Positions 8,699 through 17,802 of a DNA stretch of 64,000 nt are shown in pieces. The stretch covers positions 124,001-188,000 of the forward strand of contig CAZGWD010000001.1 in the NCBI GenBank assembly GCA_964529415.1, in the 5' to 3' direction. The notes beneath the pieces were generated by a model that searched no databases, was not told where the DNA came from, and saw only the letters and a list, made by a program, of their open reading frames with translations. Positions within the stretch are counted from its first letter, which is position 1, and every line of letters begins with the position of its first letter. A program made the position numbers and the translations under genes. The stretch comes from CAYMPH01 sp964529415 (GTDB lineage Bacteria; Spirochaetota; UBA4802; UBA5550).

Positions 8699-9937
8699 TT
8701 ATTTCCCGAGAAAGTTTTTATACGCAGCAATTTTCCTCTTGATATAAAGATTAGAAAATTCATTTCCCCAGCATTTTTTCAGCTTTAACATTTCGGTATA
8801 TAAATCTAATATTTCAGCTGAAATTTTCTTCACCTGCATTGACTTTTTATCCAGGACTGATAAATTACCAATGAAAAGATTTCTATTGAAAATGGACAAA
8901 TACCTCGTTGAATCCGGTGATAATGCTGAATCCTCTCCCTCAAGGCCGGTTTGCATAATCTGCGCGTTCGATGGAAAATAAAAATTAATAAGCTGCCCTT
9001 TTAGAAATGAAAAAGCTTTTGCCTGATTTGAATATACAAGTCCTGTATTAAAAGAATCATCTGTTAAAATTTTCTCAAAGTCGTATTTAATATTATATAA
9101 AATTGAACGAAAAGAACCAGGCCCGCCTTTTCTGTAAGCAATACTATTGTTATCGACCCAGAAAAATTCTGTTGAAGATGATATATTATCTATAATTTTA
9201 CTATCCTGAACACCTTGAATAATCGCTTTATAATTTCCAGCCTGGCCGCTTAAAATGACAAATTTATTTGCATCAGGTGACTGATACGCGAGAATATTTG
9301 AGTCTCCTGATTTTATTTTTTCATAAACACTGCTTTTAATTATAAGTTTTTCATATCCTGTGTCCGGGAAAAATTCATATATACCGTTTTTTTTCTCCAG
9401 AAAAATTGATTGCCCTGATCCTGAAATCGTAAAATCAGCAAAAAGATAATTACTTTTAAAAAGCATAACCTGTTTCTGGTATATTTTTATTACAACTATA
9501 AATGCTGCAGTATTTGCATTTGCATCAATTGAAAATTTTTTTAATACAGCAAATTTCCCTGGCTGTGATAATTTAAAATAAGGTACTGTTCCGTCGAATC
9601 GCGTTATTTCTGTGCGTGTATGCTTTATCGTATCAAACAGATAAATTATGTTAATGCTTTCCTGTTCTTTAACATATACAATTTCTCTGCCATTCATCCA
9701 TTCAGCAAATGCAACATTTTTATCTATGAATCCGGCACCAGCTGTTTTGAATGCATCAATTTTTTTATCAATAATTTTCGCGTAGATTGGACATGATTCC
9801 TGGATGTAAATTTTATCCAGATCAATGTCTCTTGAATAAAGAGGATTTGCTGTTATTAAAAAAAATACAGATAATAATTTTATTATTATCTGTATTTTAT
9901 CTTTGTATAAAAGTCTTATTATTTTTTTCAAAATCAA
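8699..9937 (-). CDS. secreted protein, possible beta-propeller, unknown function
   Basis: The 412-residue protein has a basic N-terminus and a hydrophobic segment ending ITANPLYS, with probable signal peptidase I cleavage before RDIDL. The mature part shows repeated short beta-strand patterns with Ser/Asp turns (for example AYQSPDANKFVILSG and SALSPDSTRYLSIFN), reminiscent of TolB/WD40-like propeller blades. The match is not strong enough to name a family. The start lies 15 bases after the stop of the LysM lipoprotein gene, so the two are probably one operon and act together in the envelope. Confidence 0.7.
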   Translation of the reverse strand: MILKKIIRLLYKDKIQIIIKLLSVFFLITANPLYSRDIDLDKIYIQESCPIYAKIIDKKIDAFKTAGAGFIDKNVAFAEWMNGREIVYVKEQESINIIYLFDTIKHTRTEITRFDGTVPYFKLSQPGKFAVLKKFSIDANANTAAFIVVIKIYQKQVMLFKSNYLFADFTISGSGQSIFLEKKNGIYEFFPDTGYEKLIIKSSVYEKIKSGDSNILAYQSPDANKFVILSGQAGNYKAIIQGVQDSKIIDNISSSTEFFWVDNNSIAYRKGGPGSFRSILYNIKYDFEKILTDDSFNTGLVYSNQAKAFSFLKGQLINFYFPSNAQIMQTGLEGEDSALSPDSTRYLSIFNRNLFIGNLSVLDKKSMQVKKISAEILDLYTEMLKLKKCWGNEFSNLYIKRKIAAYKNFLGK

Positions 9938-9952
9938 ATAAACAGAAAAATT

Positions 9953-11524
9953 TTATTCAGCCGGTGCAGTATCTTTCTTTTCTTCCGGATTCACATTTTT
10001 TCCAGAAGATGGTTCGGAATCCTCTTTTTTAACCGAAGTATCTGTTTCTGTTTCTGATTTTTTTTCTTCAGGTTTTACATTGCTGTCATCTGTTTGTTTT
10101 TTCTCCGGTTCTGGAACTTTTTCATCCTTCTTCATTATTTTTTTTTCAGCGTATGGAGGTATGATAAATCTCTGTCCCGGAAATATCAGATCAGGATCTT
10201 TGATCTGCCGTTTGTTTGCCTTATAAATTAAAGGCCAGAGCCTTGCATTTTTATAAACAATAAGTGAAATTCTCCACAAGCAGTCAGTATCCTTTTTCCT
10301 GTATTTAACTATATAAATTGTTTCATCAGTGGAAATTCGATCAGAATCTCCACCGGAAACCAATGATCCTGAATCTTTTTCCAGAGCAATCAATATTGAA
10401 TTCAGAAGAGCTTCAGATTCATCTGCCTTAGACATTGACAACTCAAGCGCATCTTCATCATAATGCTTTTTTGATCCATTAAGAATTGATTCAGCATTAT
10501 CTAAATCTTGTGTAAATTTTTTTTCTTTATCTTTAGATTTAACTTTAATCTGCAGATTCTCAACTGATTTTATTCTTTCAAGAGCTGTTCCCTTGTTTAT
10601 TTTTGTTCTGGCTGATGAAAGAGTTTTCTCAGATTCCAGAATTTTCTGAGATGCATTTTCAGAATCATCTGCTGTCAGGTATGCATCCGCGTCATTAAGT
10701 GATTCTCCAGCACTTAATAACTCCTGCTCTGCGAATTCATTTCCTCTGTTTTGAGCAAGCGTTTTAATTTCTTCACGCATTACAGCTATTGATTCTTTTG
10801 CAGAAATTTTGAGAATCTTAACTTTTGCCGCATTCAGTTTATTTTCCGCTTCAGTTAAATTTGCCGAAGCTGATTTTATATTTTCTGCTGAAATGTCAGC
10901 GCCAGCTGATACAAGGAATTTATCCGCTTCCAGCAGTTCTGTTTTCCCTTCGTCTGCCCACTTATTGGTTTCGAGCTCATTTTTTCTAAGGGTAAGATTC
11001 TTATGCTTTTCTTTAATCCCGGGAAGTGCAGCAAGACATAATTCTTTTGCAAGGATGAAAACAGGCTTAGCTTTTTTTGAATCAAGGTATGATTCCCAGA
11101 ATTGTTTAGACGCATTGGAATCTTCAGCTTTTTTTAAAGTATCATTTGCCATTTTATATTCAGCAGCAGCATAAACTTCCGGATTTAGATTTTGTAAATC
11201 ATCCCTTGCTTTTTGGGCTTCAGTTATTGTATCTGCTGCAAGTTTTGGCAGTGAATTGTTTATAGCAGTTTCAGATGCTTTTGCTGAATTTATTGCTTCA
11301 TCTTTTGCTTTTTTTACATCTTCCTTTTTCAGATAATCGTGCGATAACAGTAGAAAAGCTTCAGCTTTCTTCAGATTTTCAGGATCGTATTTATCAGCTT
11401 TAACCTCGTATGATCTTTTTATTCCGCTTTTTGCTGAGTTCATTTCTTTAATTGGAATTTCAATCTTGCACGATATAGCAAAAACGGACATTGATATTAA
11501 AAATAGGAAAAAAATTTTTTTCAT
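9953..11524 (-). CDS. LysM-domain lipoprotein with tandem helical repeats
   Basis: The 523-residue protein starts with a lipoprotein signal (FAISC, acylated Cys at about 19). Residues ~40-390 form about five helical repeats of roughly 50-60 residues, each following an A..L..A...L..A pattern (for example LTEAENKLNAAKVKI and ILESEKTLSSARTKI). A LysM-like peptidoglycan-binding domain lies at about 400-455 (YRKKDTDCLWRIS ... PDLIFPGQRFIIPP). The last ~65 residues are a Lys/Glu/Pro-rich, low-complexity tail. The likely role is structural: tethered to a membrane and bound to the cell wall. Spirochaetes have proteins of this design; the exact family is not certain. It is first in an operon with the 8699 gene. 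Confidence 0.82.
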   Translation of the reverse strand: MKKIFFLFLISMSVFAISCKIEIPIKEMNSAKSGIKRSYEVKADKYDPENLKKAEAFLLLSHDYLKKEDVKKAKDEAINSAKASETAINNSLPKLAADTITEAQKARDDLQNLNPEVYAAAEYKMANDTLKKAEDSNASKQFWESYLDSKKAKPVFILAKELCLAALPGIKEKHKNLTLRKNELETNKWADEGKTELLEADKFLVSAGADISAENIKSASANLTEAENKLNAAKVKILKISAKESIAVMREEIKTLAQNRGNEFAEQELLSAGESLNDADAYLTADDSENASQKILESEKTLSSARTKINKGTALERIKSVENLQIKVKSKDKEKKFTQDLDNAESILNGSKKHYDEDALELSMSKADESEALLNSILIALEKDSGSLVSGGDSDRISTDETIYIVKYRKKDTDCLWRISLIVYKNARLWPLIYKANKRQIKDPDLIFPGQRFIIPPYAEKKIMKKDEKVPEPEKKQTDDSNVKPEEKKSETETDTSVKKEDSEPSSGKNVNPEEKKDTAPAE

Positions 11525-11572
11525 GGTATAGCCTCTGGAAAAAATTTGAGATTTTTTAATTACTGTTTATAA

Positions 11573-11602
11573 TATAAAATAATGGTTTATTTAATTTGTC
11601 AA
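11573..11602 (-). promoter_or_regulatory. candidate promoter of the LysM lipoprotein operon
   Basis: Read on the minus strand, TTGACA (11597-11602) is followed after 17-18 bases by TTTTAT/TTTATA. It lies about 50 bases upstream of the lipoprotein start. The -10 is weak, so this is a moderate call. Confidence 0.4.
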
Positions 11603-11772
11603 TATAATTTGAATTCTTTTATTAAAGTGGATTCTTAAAAAATAAAATATCAATAAATTATGTAATAGATTTTCCCTTGGATTAAGAACATTTTTTAAAA
11701 TCAGTTTTTCATTTTTTTACCTGAAAAAGCTGATTTTAGAAGTCCCATAATAATCTTTTGAAGGAGGTTTTT

Positions 11773-12216
11773 ATGATACGGTTTCTAATATCTATATTTC
11801 TTGCTTTTGGATCAGTAATACTGGCTGTCGCACTTGAAGGATTCAACCCGATCAATTTACTCGGTTTTTCAGCAATGCTTGTTGCTGTAAGTATACCTGT
11901 AATATCATCATTTGGAGTGTGGAAAGCAGCTGAAGTTGCTGCTGCCTGGAAAGATCCTTTTTCAAAAAAGAAAAAAGATTCATTCCCGGTTTCTATGAAA
12001 ATACTTGAGTTTCAGGAAAAATTATTTTATATTTCAAGTATAGTTGGTACATTATTAGGTCTTATATTAGTTTTCAATAATATAAAAGCACAGCAACCCA
12101 TTGAAAAAACCTTCTTTGGAATCGCTGCCACTTTAATCTGTCCACTATACGGACTTTTCTTTGCAACTATAATGCGTGTAATGCGCGCGCGAATTGACAA
12201 TGCAATTATCAAATGA
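11773..12216 (+). CDS. small MotA/TolQ/ExbB-like membrane protein
   Basis: This 147-residue protein has two N-terminal membrane segments (IRFLISIFLAFGSVILAVAL and INLLGFSAMLVAVSIPVISS), a short basic loop, then two more (FYISSIVGTLLGLILVFNN and TFFGIAATLICPLYGLFFAT). The last pair matches the GT-LGLI and G-A-T-YGL-A patterns of the MotA/TolQ/ExbB proton-channel fold. The long cytoplasmic domain of true MotA is missing, and no ExbD/MotB partner is adjacent. The ATG at 11773 was chosen over an in-frame TTG at 11758 because GGAGG sits five bases upstream of it. A strong terminator follows. Confidence 0.65.
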   Translation: MIRFLISIFLAFGSVILAVALEGFNPINLLGFSAMLVAVSIPVISSFGVWKAAEVAAAWKDPFSKKKKDSFPVSMKILEFQEKLFYISSIVGTLLGLILVFNNIKAQQPIEKTFFGIAATLICPLYGLFFATIMRVMRARIDNAIIK

Positions 12217-12222
12217 TCAGCT

Positions 12223-12263
12223 AAACGCCCTCCATGTTTTCAAATAAACATGAAGGGCGTTTT
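12223..12263. terminator. intrinsic terminator, probably bidirectional
   Basis: A long stem (AAACGCCCTCCATGTTT paired with AAACATGAAGGGCGTTT, one mismatch) with a short loop is followed by TTTTACTTTT. It sits between the convergent MotA-like and hydrolase genes and could serve both. Confidence 0.85.
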
Positions 12264-12270
12264 ACTTTTA

Positions 12271-13209
12271 TTATTTTTTATAAGCAGTTATAAAATCTTT
12301 TACATATTTAACTGTTTCAACCGGCTTATCAAGATATGTCAGATGCCCTGCATCTTTAATAACTGCTGGCTTGACATTCCTGATTTCTTTAGAAAATATA
12401 TCAATGCAGGAAACATCAAAAATCCTATCCTTGTCGCCGAATATTACAAGTGAAGGAGAATCAATTTTTCTCAGATATTTCCTTAACATATCCCAGCCCT
12501 CAGAATCAATCTGTTCTTTGAAATTTTTTTTGTTAAAATCATATCTTGTTGCAACAGCTGCGGTTATGAAAGATTTTAAATGGCCAGGAACTTTTTCCGG
12601 TTTATTTGAACCATATGCTACTGTTTCATCAAAACCTTCTGTTGTTTTAAAAACCAGAGGATTTTCACCTTTTTGATAAGCTTTCTGGAAATCACTTTTA
12701 ATTTTTGATTCAACTCCGAATGGACCAATTAAAGTTAAAGATTTTACTTTATCTGGATGCTGGCTCGCATAAACTGCACTTATAGCTCCACCCATTGAAA
12801 CTCCAACTATATGAAAAGACTCAAGCTTTAAAGCTGAAATAAAATCACGAAGTCTTTGTGCCTGATTGCTTACAGTGTAATGTTCGCCATCTACAGGCAT
12901 AGTTTCGCCGAAACATGGCATATCAGGTGCAATAATTCTATAGGACTTGCTCATTAAAGGCAGCATATCACCCCAAAGATCTTTACTCAGGCCGAATCCA
13001 TGAATCAAAATAACTGTTTCTCCTTTTCCCCCATCAAGATAAACCCAGTTATGTTTTCCCACCATGATTTCATTTCTTGACATACCATCAGAAAATCTTG
13101 CAATTTTTGTTGATGTACTTAATATAAAACCCGGAAATAAAAAATATACTGCAATCAATAAAAACAAAACCGAAACAAGAGAAATAAGTATTCTTTTAAA
13201 TATTTTCAT
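12271..13209 (-). CDS. membrane-anchored alpha/beta hydrolase
   Basis: A 312-residue serine hydrolase with an N-terminal hydrophobic anchor or signal (residues ~7-30). The oxyanion-region HGFG, nucleophile elbow GVSMGG, acidic FGDKDRIFD and catalytic-His DAGHLTYLD motifs are in order, so the Ser-Asp-His triad is complete. Closest in style to lipase/carboxylesterase members of the fold; the substrate is unknown. It resembles the second anchored hydrolase at 41695 in length and architecture, suggesting paralogues. It is transcribed alone, converging on the MotA-like gene. Confidence 0.88.
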   Translation of the reverse strand: MKIFKRILISLVSVLFLLIAVYFLFPGFILSTSTKIARFSDGMSRNEIMVGKHNWVYLDGGKGETVILIHGFGLSKDLWGDMLPLMSKSYRIIAPDMPCFGETMPVDGEHYTVSNQAQRLRDFISALKLESFHIVGVSMGGAISAVYASQHPDKVKSLTLIGPFGVESKIKSDFQKAYQKGENPLVFKTTEGFDETVAYGSNKPEKVPGHLKSFITAAVATRYDFNKKNFKEQIDSEGWDMLRKYLRKIDSPSLVIFGDKDRIFDVSCIDIFSKEIRNVKPAVIKDAGHLTYLDKPVETVKYVKDFITAYKK

Positions 13210-13626
13210 GCTTTACCTCATTATAAATATTTGCTATATTTTGTTTATATTAAAAACAATTTTTATTCAAGAATTATTTTTCGGCGAGAATGAGTTATTA
13301 AGATATGCAAAAAATGCGTAGATATTATTCTGCATATTTGATTTTTAAGAGCTATTTTAAAAAAGCTCTTAAATTCAAATTCCTGCAATTGAACCGCGAA
13401 GAATCAAACTGGCAGTATCAGGAGAAAAAAAATTGCTTGTTGAAGAAAAAAATATCTTACTTGACACATCTTCATTATAACTCCGCCATTATCTAAAAAA
13501 TGAATTAATTTTCAACATTACTGTTTTGAATAACAAAAATCTCCTCACAAATTCATTTTGTTGGGAATACCAAAAGCAGCATGTTGCAAATCAATATAAA
13601 AAATTATTAAACACCAGGGTGGAGAT
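13210..13626. other. 417-base AT-rich intergenic region with one hairpin
   Basis: No convincing gene is present. A perfect 10-bp inverted repeat (TTTAAGAGCT ... AGCTCTTAAA, about 13346-13376) is the only clear structure. A TTGACA occurs near 13457 but has no good -10 at the right distance. The manC ribosome site GGTGGAG lies at the right end. Confidence 0.6.
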
Positions 13627-14697
13627 ATGCGTATAGTTCCGGTAATAATGGCAGGCGGTGCAGGCACAAGACTGTGGCCAATGAGTACAGATGATAAACC
13701 AAAGCAGTTTCATAATATTTCCGGAAATGGAACTCTTCTTGAAGAAACAATAATCCGCCTTAAATCTCTCTCTCCTGAAGAGATAATGATTGTAACTGCT
13801 AAAGCCTATGATAAACTATCTCTGGATGAAATAAAAAAAAGCGGCCTTAAGGGTGAAATTCTTTGCGAGCCACAGCCCAAAAATACTGCTGCAGCAATAT
13901 ATTATTCCGCGTATTATCTTAACAAAATATATCCTGAATCAATCATGATTGCTCTTCCTGCTGACCATTATATAAAAAATGAACCTGCATTCACGGAAGT
14001 TCTCGATCTTGCAGTTCTTGAAGCTGAGAAAGGAAAGCTTGTCACAATTGGAATTAAACCTACATATCCGGAAACAGGCTACGGTTATATTCAATCTGAA
14101 TCAGGGTCTGCAAAAGTGCTGAAAGTTGAAAAATTTGTAGAAAAGCCTGATATTGATAAGGCAAAAAAATACATTGCATCAGGAAATTTTTACTGGAACA
14201 GCGGAATATTCATCTGGAGAACTGATGTAATAATTGCTGAATTCGCAAAACAGATGCCGAAGCTTGTAAAAGCATTTATGAAGCTCGATAAATACAGCCC
14301 TGAGGAAATTTCCAAAGATTCAGAAGCTGTTTGGAAAACAAAAAATGAAATTTTCAGTGAAATTGATTCTGTTTCAATAGACAGTGGAATTCTTGAAAAC
14401 GCGCAAAGCATTGCAGTTATCCCAGGTGATTTCGGCTGGGCAGATCTCGGAAGCTGGAAAGCAGCAGATGATATCCTTCCCTGTGATGAAAATTACAACC
14501 GAAGTCCGGTTAGAGAAAACACAATCTTTGTAAATTCACGGGAATGCTCTTCTTTTGCAGAAGAATGTTCAGTTGCCATAGTTGGCCTTTCAAATGTTGT
14601 TGTAGTTCAATCCGGAAATAATATTCTCGTAATGAACAAAGATTCATCCCAGGATGTACGCAAGGTAGTGGAAATAGTCAAAAAGAAATCCAGGTAA
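13627..14697 (+). CDS. manC: mannose-1-phosphate guanylyltransferase
   Basis: Makes GDP-mannose from mannose-1-phosphate and GTP, a precursor for surface glycans. The 356-residue protein opens with the nucleotidyltransferase signature MAGGAGTRLWPMS and KPKQF. It also has ALPADHYI, the GYGYIQ motif, FVEKPD, the conserved FYWNSGIFIW and a GDFGWADLGSW segment. It lacks the isomerase domain of bifunctional ManC/AlgA enzymes, so it is the single-function form. GGTGGAG precedes the ATG. A GGDEF cyclase follows 17 bases after the stop, probably in the same transcript. Confidence 0.95.
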   Translation: MRIVPVIMAGGAGTRLWPMSTDDKPKQFHNISGNGTLLEETIIRLKSLSPEEIMIVTAKAYDKLSLDEIKKSGLKGEILCEPQPKNTAAAIYYSAYYLNKIYPESIMIALPADHYIKNEPAFTEVLDLAVLEAEKGKLVTIGIKPTYPETGYGYIQSESGSAKVLKVEKFVEKPDIDKAKKYIASGNFYWNSGIFIWRTDVIIAEFAKQMPKLVKAFMKLDKYSPEEISKDSEAVWKTKNEIFSEIDSVSIDSGILENAQSIAVIPGDFGWADLGSWKAADDILPCDENYNRSPVRENTIFVNSRECSSFAEECSVAIVGLSNVVVVQSGNNILVMNKDSSQDVRKVVEIVKKKSR

Positions 14698-14714
14698 ATT
14701 ATAGCGGAGAATAG

Positions 14715-15566
14715 ATGTTTGATAAATATGTTTTCCTGATAGAGAATAAATCAAAAATTGTTCACTTCATACTTGTCATTTTCTGGATTACAGCTATTGC
14801 TTTTATTGGTTATGCTGATTATAAAATAAATTATTTTGACTTTTTCATTTTCTATGTAATAATACTGGTTTTTAATTCCATGTTCATCAGCACATATGAT
14901 GGAATTATTTCATCTTTTATAATAGGTATAGTAAATTATTTCGGCAATAAAGAACATCTTGTCGGAGCAACTGAAAACCTGCTTTATCTGAATTTCTTTC
15001 TCAATTTTCTTGTTTTTTTTATTATTGCAGTAATAGTTGGACAGACCCGCAAATCATTACTCTCAGAAATGACCCTTTCAAGAACAGATTTCATGACCGG
15101 AGCTGTAAATAAAAGATTTTTTACAGAAATTCTCGGCCAGGAAATTGACAGGATGAAAAGAGGAGGCCATCCATTTTCCCTTGTATTTATAGATATGGAT
15201 AATTTTAAAAAAGCAAACGACACATTCGGTCATTCAGCCGGAGATTCTATTTTAAAAACCGGCGTTCTTGTCATGAAATCTATAACAAGAAAAATTGATA
15301 CAACCTGCAGGCTTGGTGGGGATGAATTTCTCATTCTCATGCCCAATACAGATTCAAAAGATTCGCTTATTGTTCTTACAAGACTTCAGGAAAAATTTTT
15401 ATCTGCAATGCAGGAAAACGGCTATCCGGTAACCCTGTCAATCGGAGTTGTTGCTTTTAATAAAGTCCCGGGATCTGTTGATATAGCAATAAAAGCCGGA
15501 GATGCTGCAATGTATGAGGCGAAAAACAGCGGTAAAGCTAAAATAATTCAGAAGATTTATAAATAG
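14715..15566 (+). CDS. membrane-bound GGDEF diguanylate cyclase
   Basis: Makes cyclic di-GMP from two GTP. The 283-residue protein has about four membrane segments in residues 15-115, then a GGDEF domain. DMDNFKKANDTFGHSAGD is the substrate and metal-binding part, and GGDEF itself is at residues 201-205, preceded by RL. An RxxD inhibitory site (RKID) lies exactly five residues before GGDEF, so product feedback is likely. No separate sensor domain is visible besides the membrane part. GCGGAG precedes the ATG. It lies directly after manC, which may link c-di-GMP to glycan synthesis, but that is inference. Confidence 0.95.
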   Translation: MFDKYVFLIENKSKIVHFILVIFWITAIAFIGYADYKINYFDFFIFYVIILVFNSMFISTYDGIISSFIIGIVNYFGNKEHLVGATENLLYLNFFLNFLVFFIIAVIVGQTRKSLLSEMTLSRTDFMTGAVNKRFFTEILGQEIDRMKRGGHPFSLVFIDMDNFKKANDTFGHSAGDSILKTGVLVMKSITRKIDTTCRLGGDEFLILMPNTDSKDSLIVLTRLQEKFLSAMQENGYPVTLSIGVVAFNKVPGSVDIAIKAGDAAMYEAKNSGKAKIIQKIYK

Positions 15567-15571
15567 TATAT

Positions 15572-16354
15572 CTATGACCCGATATATTTAATTATTTTTT
15601 TGTGTATTAGGCCATTTGATGCAACAACATCATCTTTCCATGGCAGATATTTTTCTCCTGAATAACGGGTAACTTTTCCCCCGGCTTCTTCCACTATTAT
15701 ACTTCCAGCTGCACTATCCCATGGCTGAAGAGTTGATTCCCAGTAACCGTCAATTCTGCCGCAGGCTACATAGCATAAATCAAGTGATGCAGCGCCAAGA
15801 CGCCGGATATCCCTGACATATGGAAGAATATTTGCAAGCTGAATGGAATTATTAGAAGATGGATTTTTCTTTTTATATGGAAATCCTGTAGCTATAATCG
15901 AATGATCGAGCTTTCCTGTTTTTGAAACATCTATCTGTTCACCGTTTAAATAGGCACCGCTACCGCTCATTGCTTTAAACATTTCATTATGATACGGATC
16001 GTAAACAACGCCTGCGCAGATTGAATTCTGCTCTACAGAAAAAATGCCTATTGAAACAGCAAAATTCGGAATCCCGTGAGCGTAATTATTAGTACCATCA
16101 ATTGGATCAATATACCAGACAAAATCAGTTCCTTTTTCAAAGCTGTTGCCCTCTTCTGCTATTATTGAATGTGCCGGGAATTTCTTTTTTATAGCCTCTA
16201 CAATAAATTTCTCTGAAGCAATATCCATGCTTGTAACAAGATTAGTCGGGGATTTTTTATTTATTACAGTTAATTTGGATCTGAAGCCCTTGAGTATAAT
16301 TTTACCAGCTTCAAAAGCTGTTTCTTCAGCAAATGATATGATATTTACAAACAT
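15572..16354 (-). CDS. inositol monophosphatase family protein
   Basis: A 260-residue Mg2+-dependent phosphatase of the IMPase/SuhB family. The metal-binding motifs are all present: IAEEGN, WYIDPIDGTNNYAHGIP and the C-terminal WDSAAGSIIVEEAGG. Possible substrates are myo-inositol phosphate or related sugar phosphates; the sequence does not decide. Its start codon overlaps the stop of the upstream TPR/beta-barrel gene as TGATG, so the two are translationally coupled. The stop nearly abuts the convergent GGDEF gene. Confidence 0.93.
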   Translation of the reverse strand: MFVNIISFAEETAFEAGKIILKGFRSKLTVINKKSPTNLVTSMDIASEKFIVEAIKKKFPAHSIIAEEGNSFEKGTDFVWYIDPIDGTNNYAHGIPNFAVSIGIFSVEQNSICAGVVYDPYHNEMFKAMSGSGAYLNGEQIDVSKTGKLDHSIIATGFPYKKKNPSSNNSIQLANILPYVRDIRRLGAASLDLCYVACGRIDGYWESTLQPWDSAAGSIIVEEAGGKVTRYSGEKYLPWKDDVVASNGLIHKKIIKYIGS

Positions 16355-17802
16355 CAGTATTTAAAACCAACGCCAAACTGAAAATTGAATTCGCTATGAT
16401 CACTTACCTGAGAACTAAGCTCAAATAAAAATTTCTCATATAGAAAAACATATTTCCCTAAATATTCATCCACTCTTAATGATAAACTGTGGCTGTTCCC
16501 CCAGAAGCCGGAAAAAGGCGCTCCAGTCATCCACTTGCTGAAATTCATGCCAAACCAGCCCTGGCCATTGCCGATAAAAGAATACGGCTCTGCATTCAAT
16601 AAATTACGCATATATAATCTTTCAGTAAATTCAATGGAAAAATCTACAACCGGTTTCTGGCTTTTATCAAGAATGCTGATCGTTGCCCCGAGTGATATTT
16701 CATACACTCCCCAATAACTTGATAATATTGCTACATGATCATAAAAGAAATATTCTCTAATGGACAGTATTGAGTAAATTTTAAATATAGGATTTATAAC
16801 ATATTGATATTTCAGAAGATACCAGTCCGTATCATATGTATAACCTGTTTTTAAAAATAGAACTGATGGAATCAGTCTTGGATAAATGTTAAAAACAAAT
16901 GAATGGGTTTCAGTTCTGTAGCCGAATACAATTCCAACTTTAAAATCTGTTAATTGAAGTATTGTATCAAACGCTGTATTTCCAATATAATGATTAAGCA
17001 TTATTCCAGCACCGAGAGAAAAATTTGTAAATTTGAAAAGAAAATCAGCTGTTTCTGTAGAAATGCAAACTGTAGGCATTGATCCGCCAAGAAACGGATT
17101 TTCCTGCATAATGTTTATTTCCCAGGATTTCGACGGTGTAATTTTAAAATTAAAACTCTGAGGTGTATCCAGAATCAGGCCTTTGTTTAGTATTAAATTA
17201 TAAACTCCGGTATTTGTATAATAACCGGTTCTAAACATTACATCAAGCCAGCCTGTAATAATTGTATCCTGTTCCTTTTTCTTTTGTTCATCTAAAATTT
17301 TCTTAAACAGCTCTTCATTATCTTTCTTTTTCTTTTCTTCAGCAATCTGCTTTTCTCTTTGAAGCTTTTTCATATATGCGTCAGGCAGCCATTTCGGAAC
17401 TTCCTTGTTTTTCTGATCAATTTTTATTACATACTCTCCGACTCTTACAGCATTTTCATAATCAGTTGTTTTATAATATAAATACCCGAGTCTTTCACCA
17501 GTTACAATCTGCTTTGGATTTCTTCTCAGAGCTTCCTCATAATTGTTAATGGCAGCTTTTATATCTCCCTTTTCCTCGCTTGCGTATGCCCTGTTATGCA
17601 GAACCTTTGCTGTTGAAATATCGTAAATATCCACAGCTTTATCAAACTCAATGATCGCTTCCGGGTACATCTTTTTTTTACCCAGCTCAATCGCGTTTTT
17701 ATTCATCTGCTTTGGGCTTTCTGCAGAAAACAAAGAAGGTGCTGTTATGAAAATTATCATTAAACAAATTATGAGGTGTATAGCTTTTCTCTTGTTATTC
17801 AC
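16354..17802 (-). CDS. TPR protein with C-terminal outer-membrane-like beta-barrel
   Basis: From a GTG at 17802 the product is 482 residues. It has a good signal peptide (NNKRK, hydrophobic core, cleavage after SLFSA), two or three TPR units (residues ~30-130, e.g. YPEAIIEFDKAVDIY and INNYEEALRRNP), and a Lys/Glu coiled linker (~150-190). About 280 residues of alternating aromatic beta-strands follow and end in GVGFKY, a typical barrel C-terminus. The open frame extends to 17979, but that extension is made of a dispersed repeat and no longer looks like a signal peptide. The GTG lacks a clear ribosome site, so the start is uncertain. The inositol phosphatase gene is coupled downstream. Confidence 0.78.
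   Translation of the reverse strand: MNNKRKAIHLIICLMIIFITAPSLFSAESPKQMNKNAIELGKKKMYPEAIIEFDKAVDIYDISTAKVLHNRAYASEEKGDIKAAINNYEEALRRNPKQIVTGERLGYLYYKTTDYENAVRVGEYVIKIDQKNKEVPKWLPDAYMKKLQREKQIAEEKKKKDNEELFKKILDEQKKKEQDTIITGWLDVMFRTGYYTNTGVYNLILNKGLILDTPQSFNFKITPSKSWEINIMQENPFLGGSMPTVCISTETADFLFKFTNFSLGAGIMLNHYIGNTAFDTILQLTDFKVGIVFGYRTETHSFVFNIYPRLIPSVLFLKTGYTYDTDWYLLKYQYVINPIFKIYSILSIREYFFYDHVAILSSYWGVYEISLGATISILDKSQKPVVDFSIEFTERLYMRNLLNAEPYSFIGNGQGWFGMNFSKWMTGAPFSGFWGNSHSLSLRVDEYLGKYVFLYEKFLFELSSQVSDHSEFNFQFGVGFKY

Noticed and set aside
13305..13496. 63-codon frame in the gap before manC
   Set aside because: No ribosome site, Lys/Tyr-rich chance-like composition and an internal hairpin; not supported as a gene.
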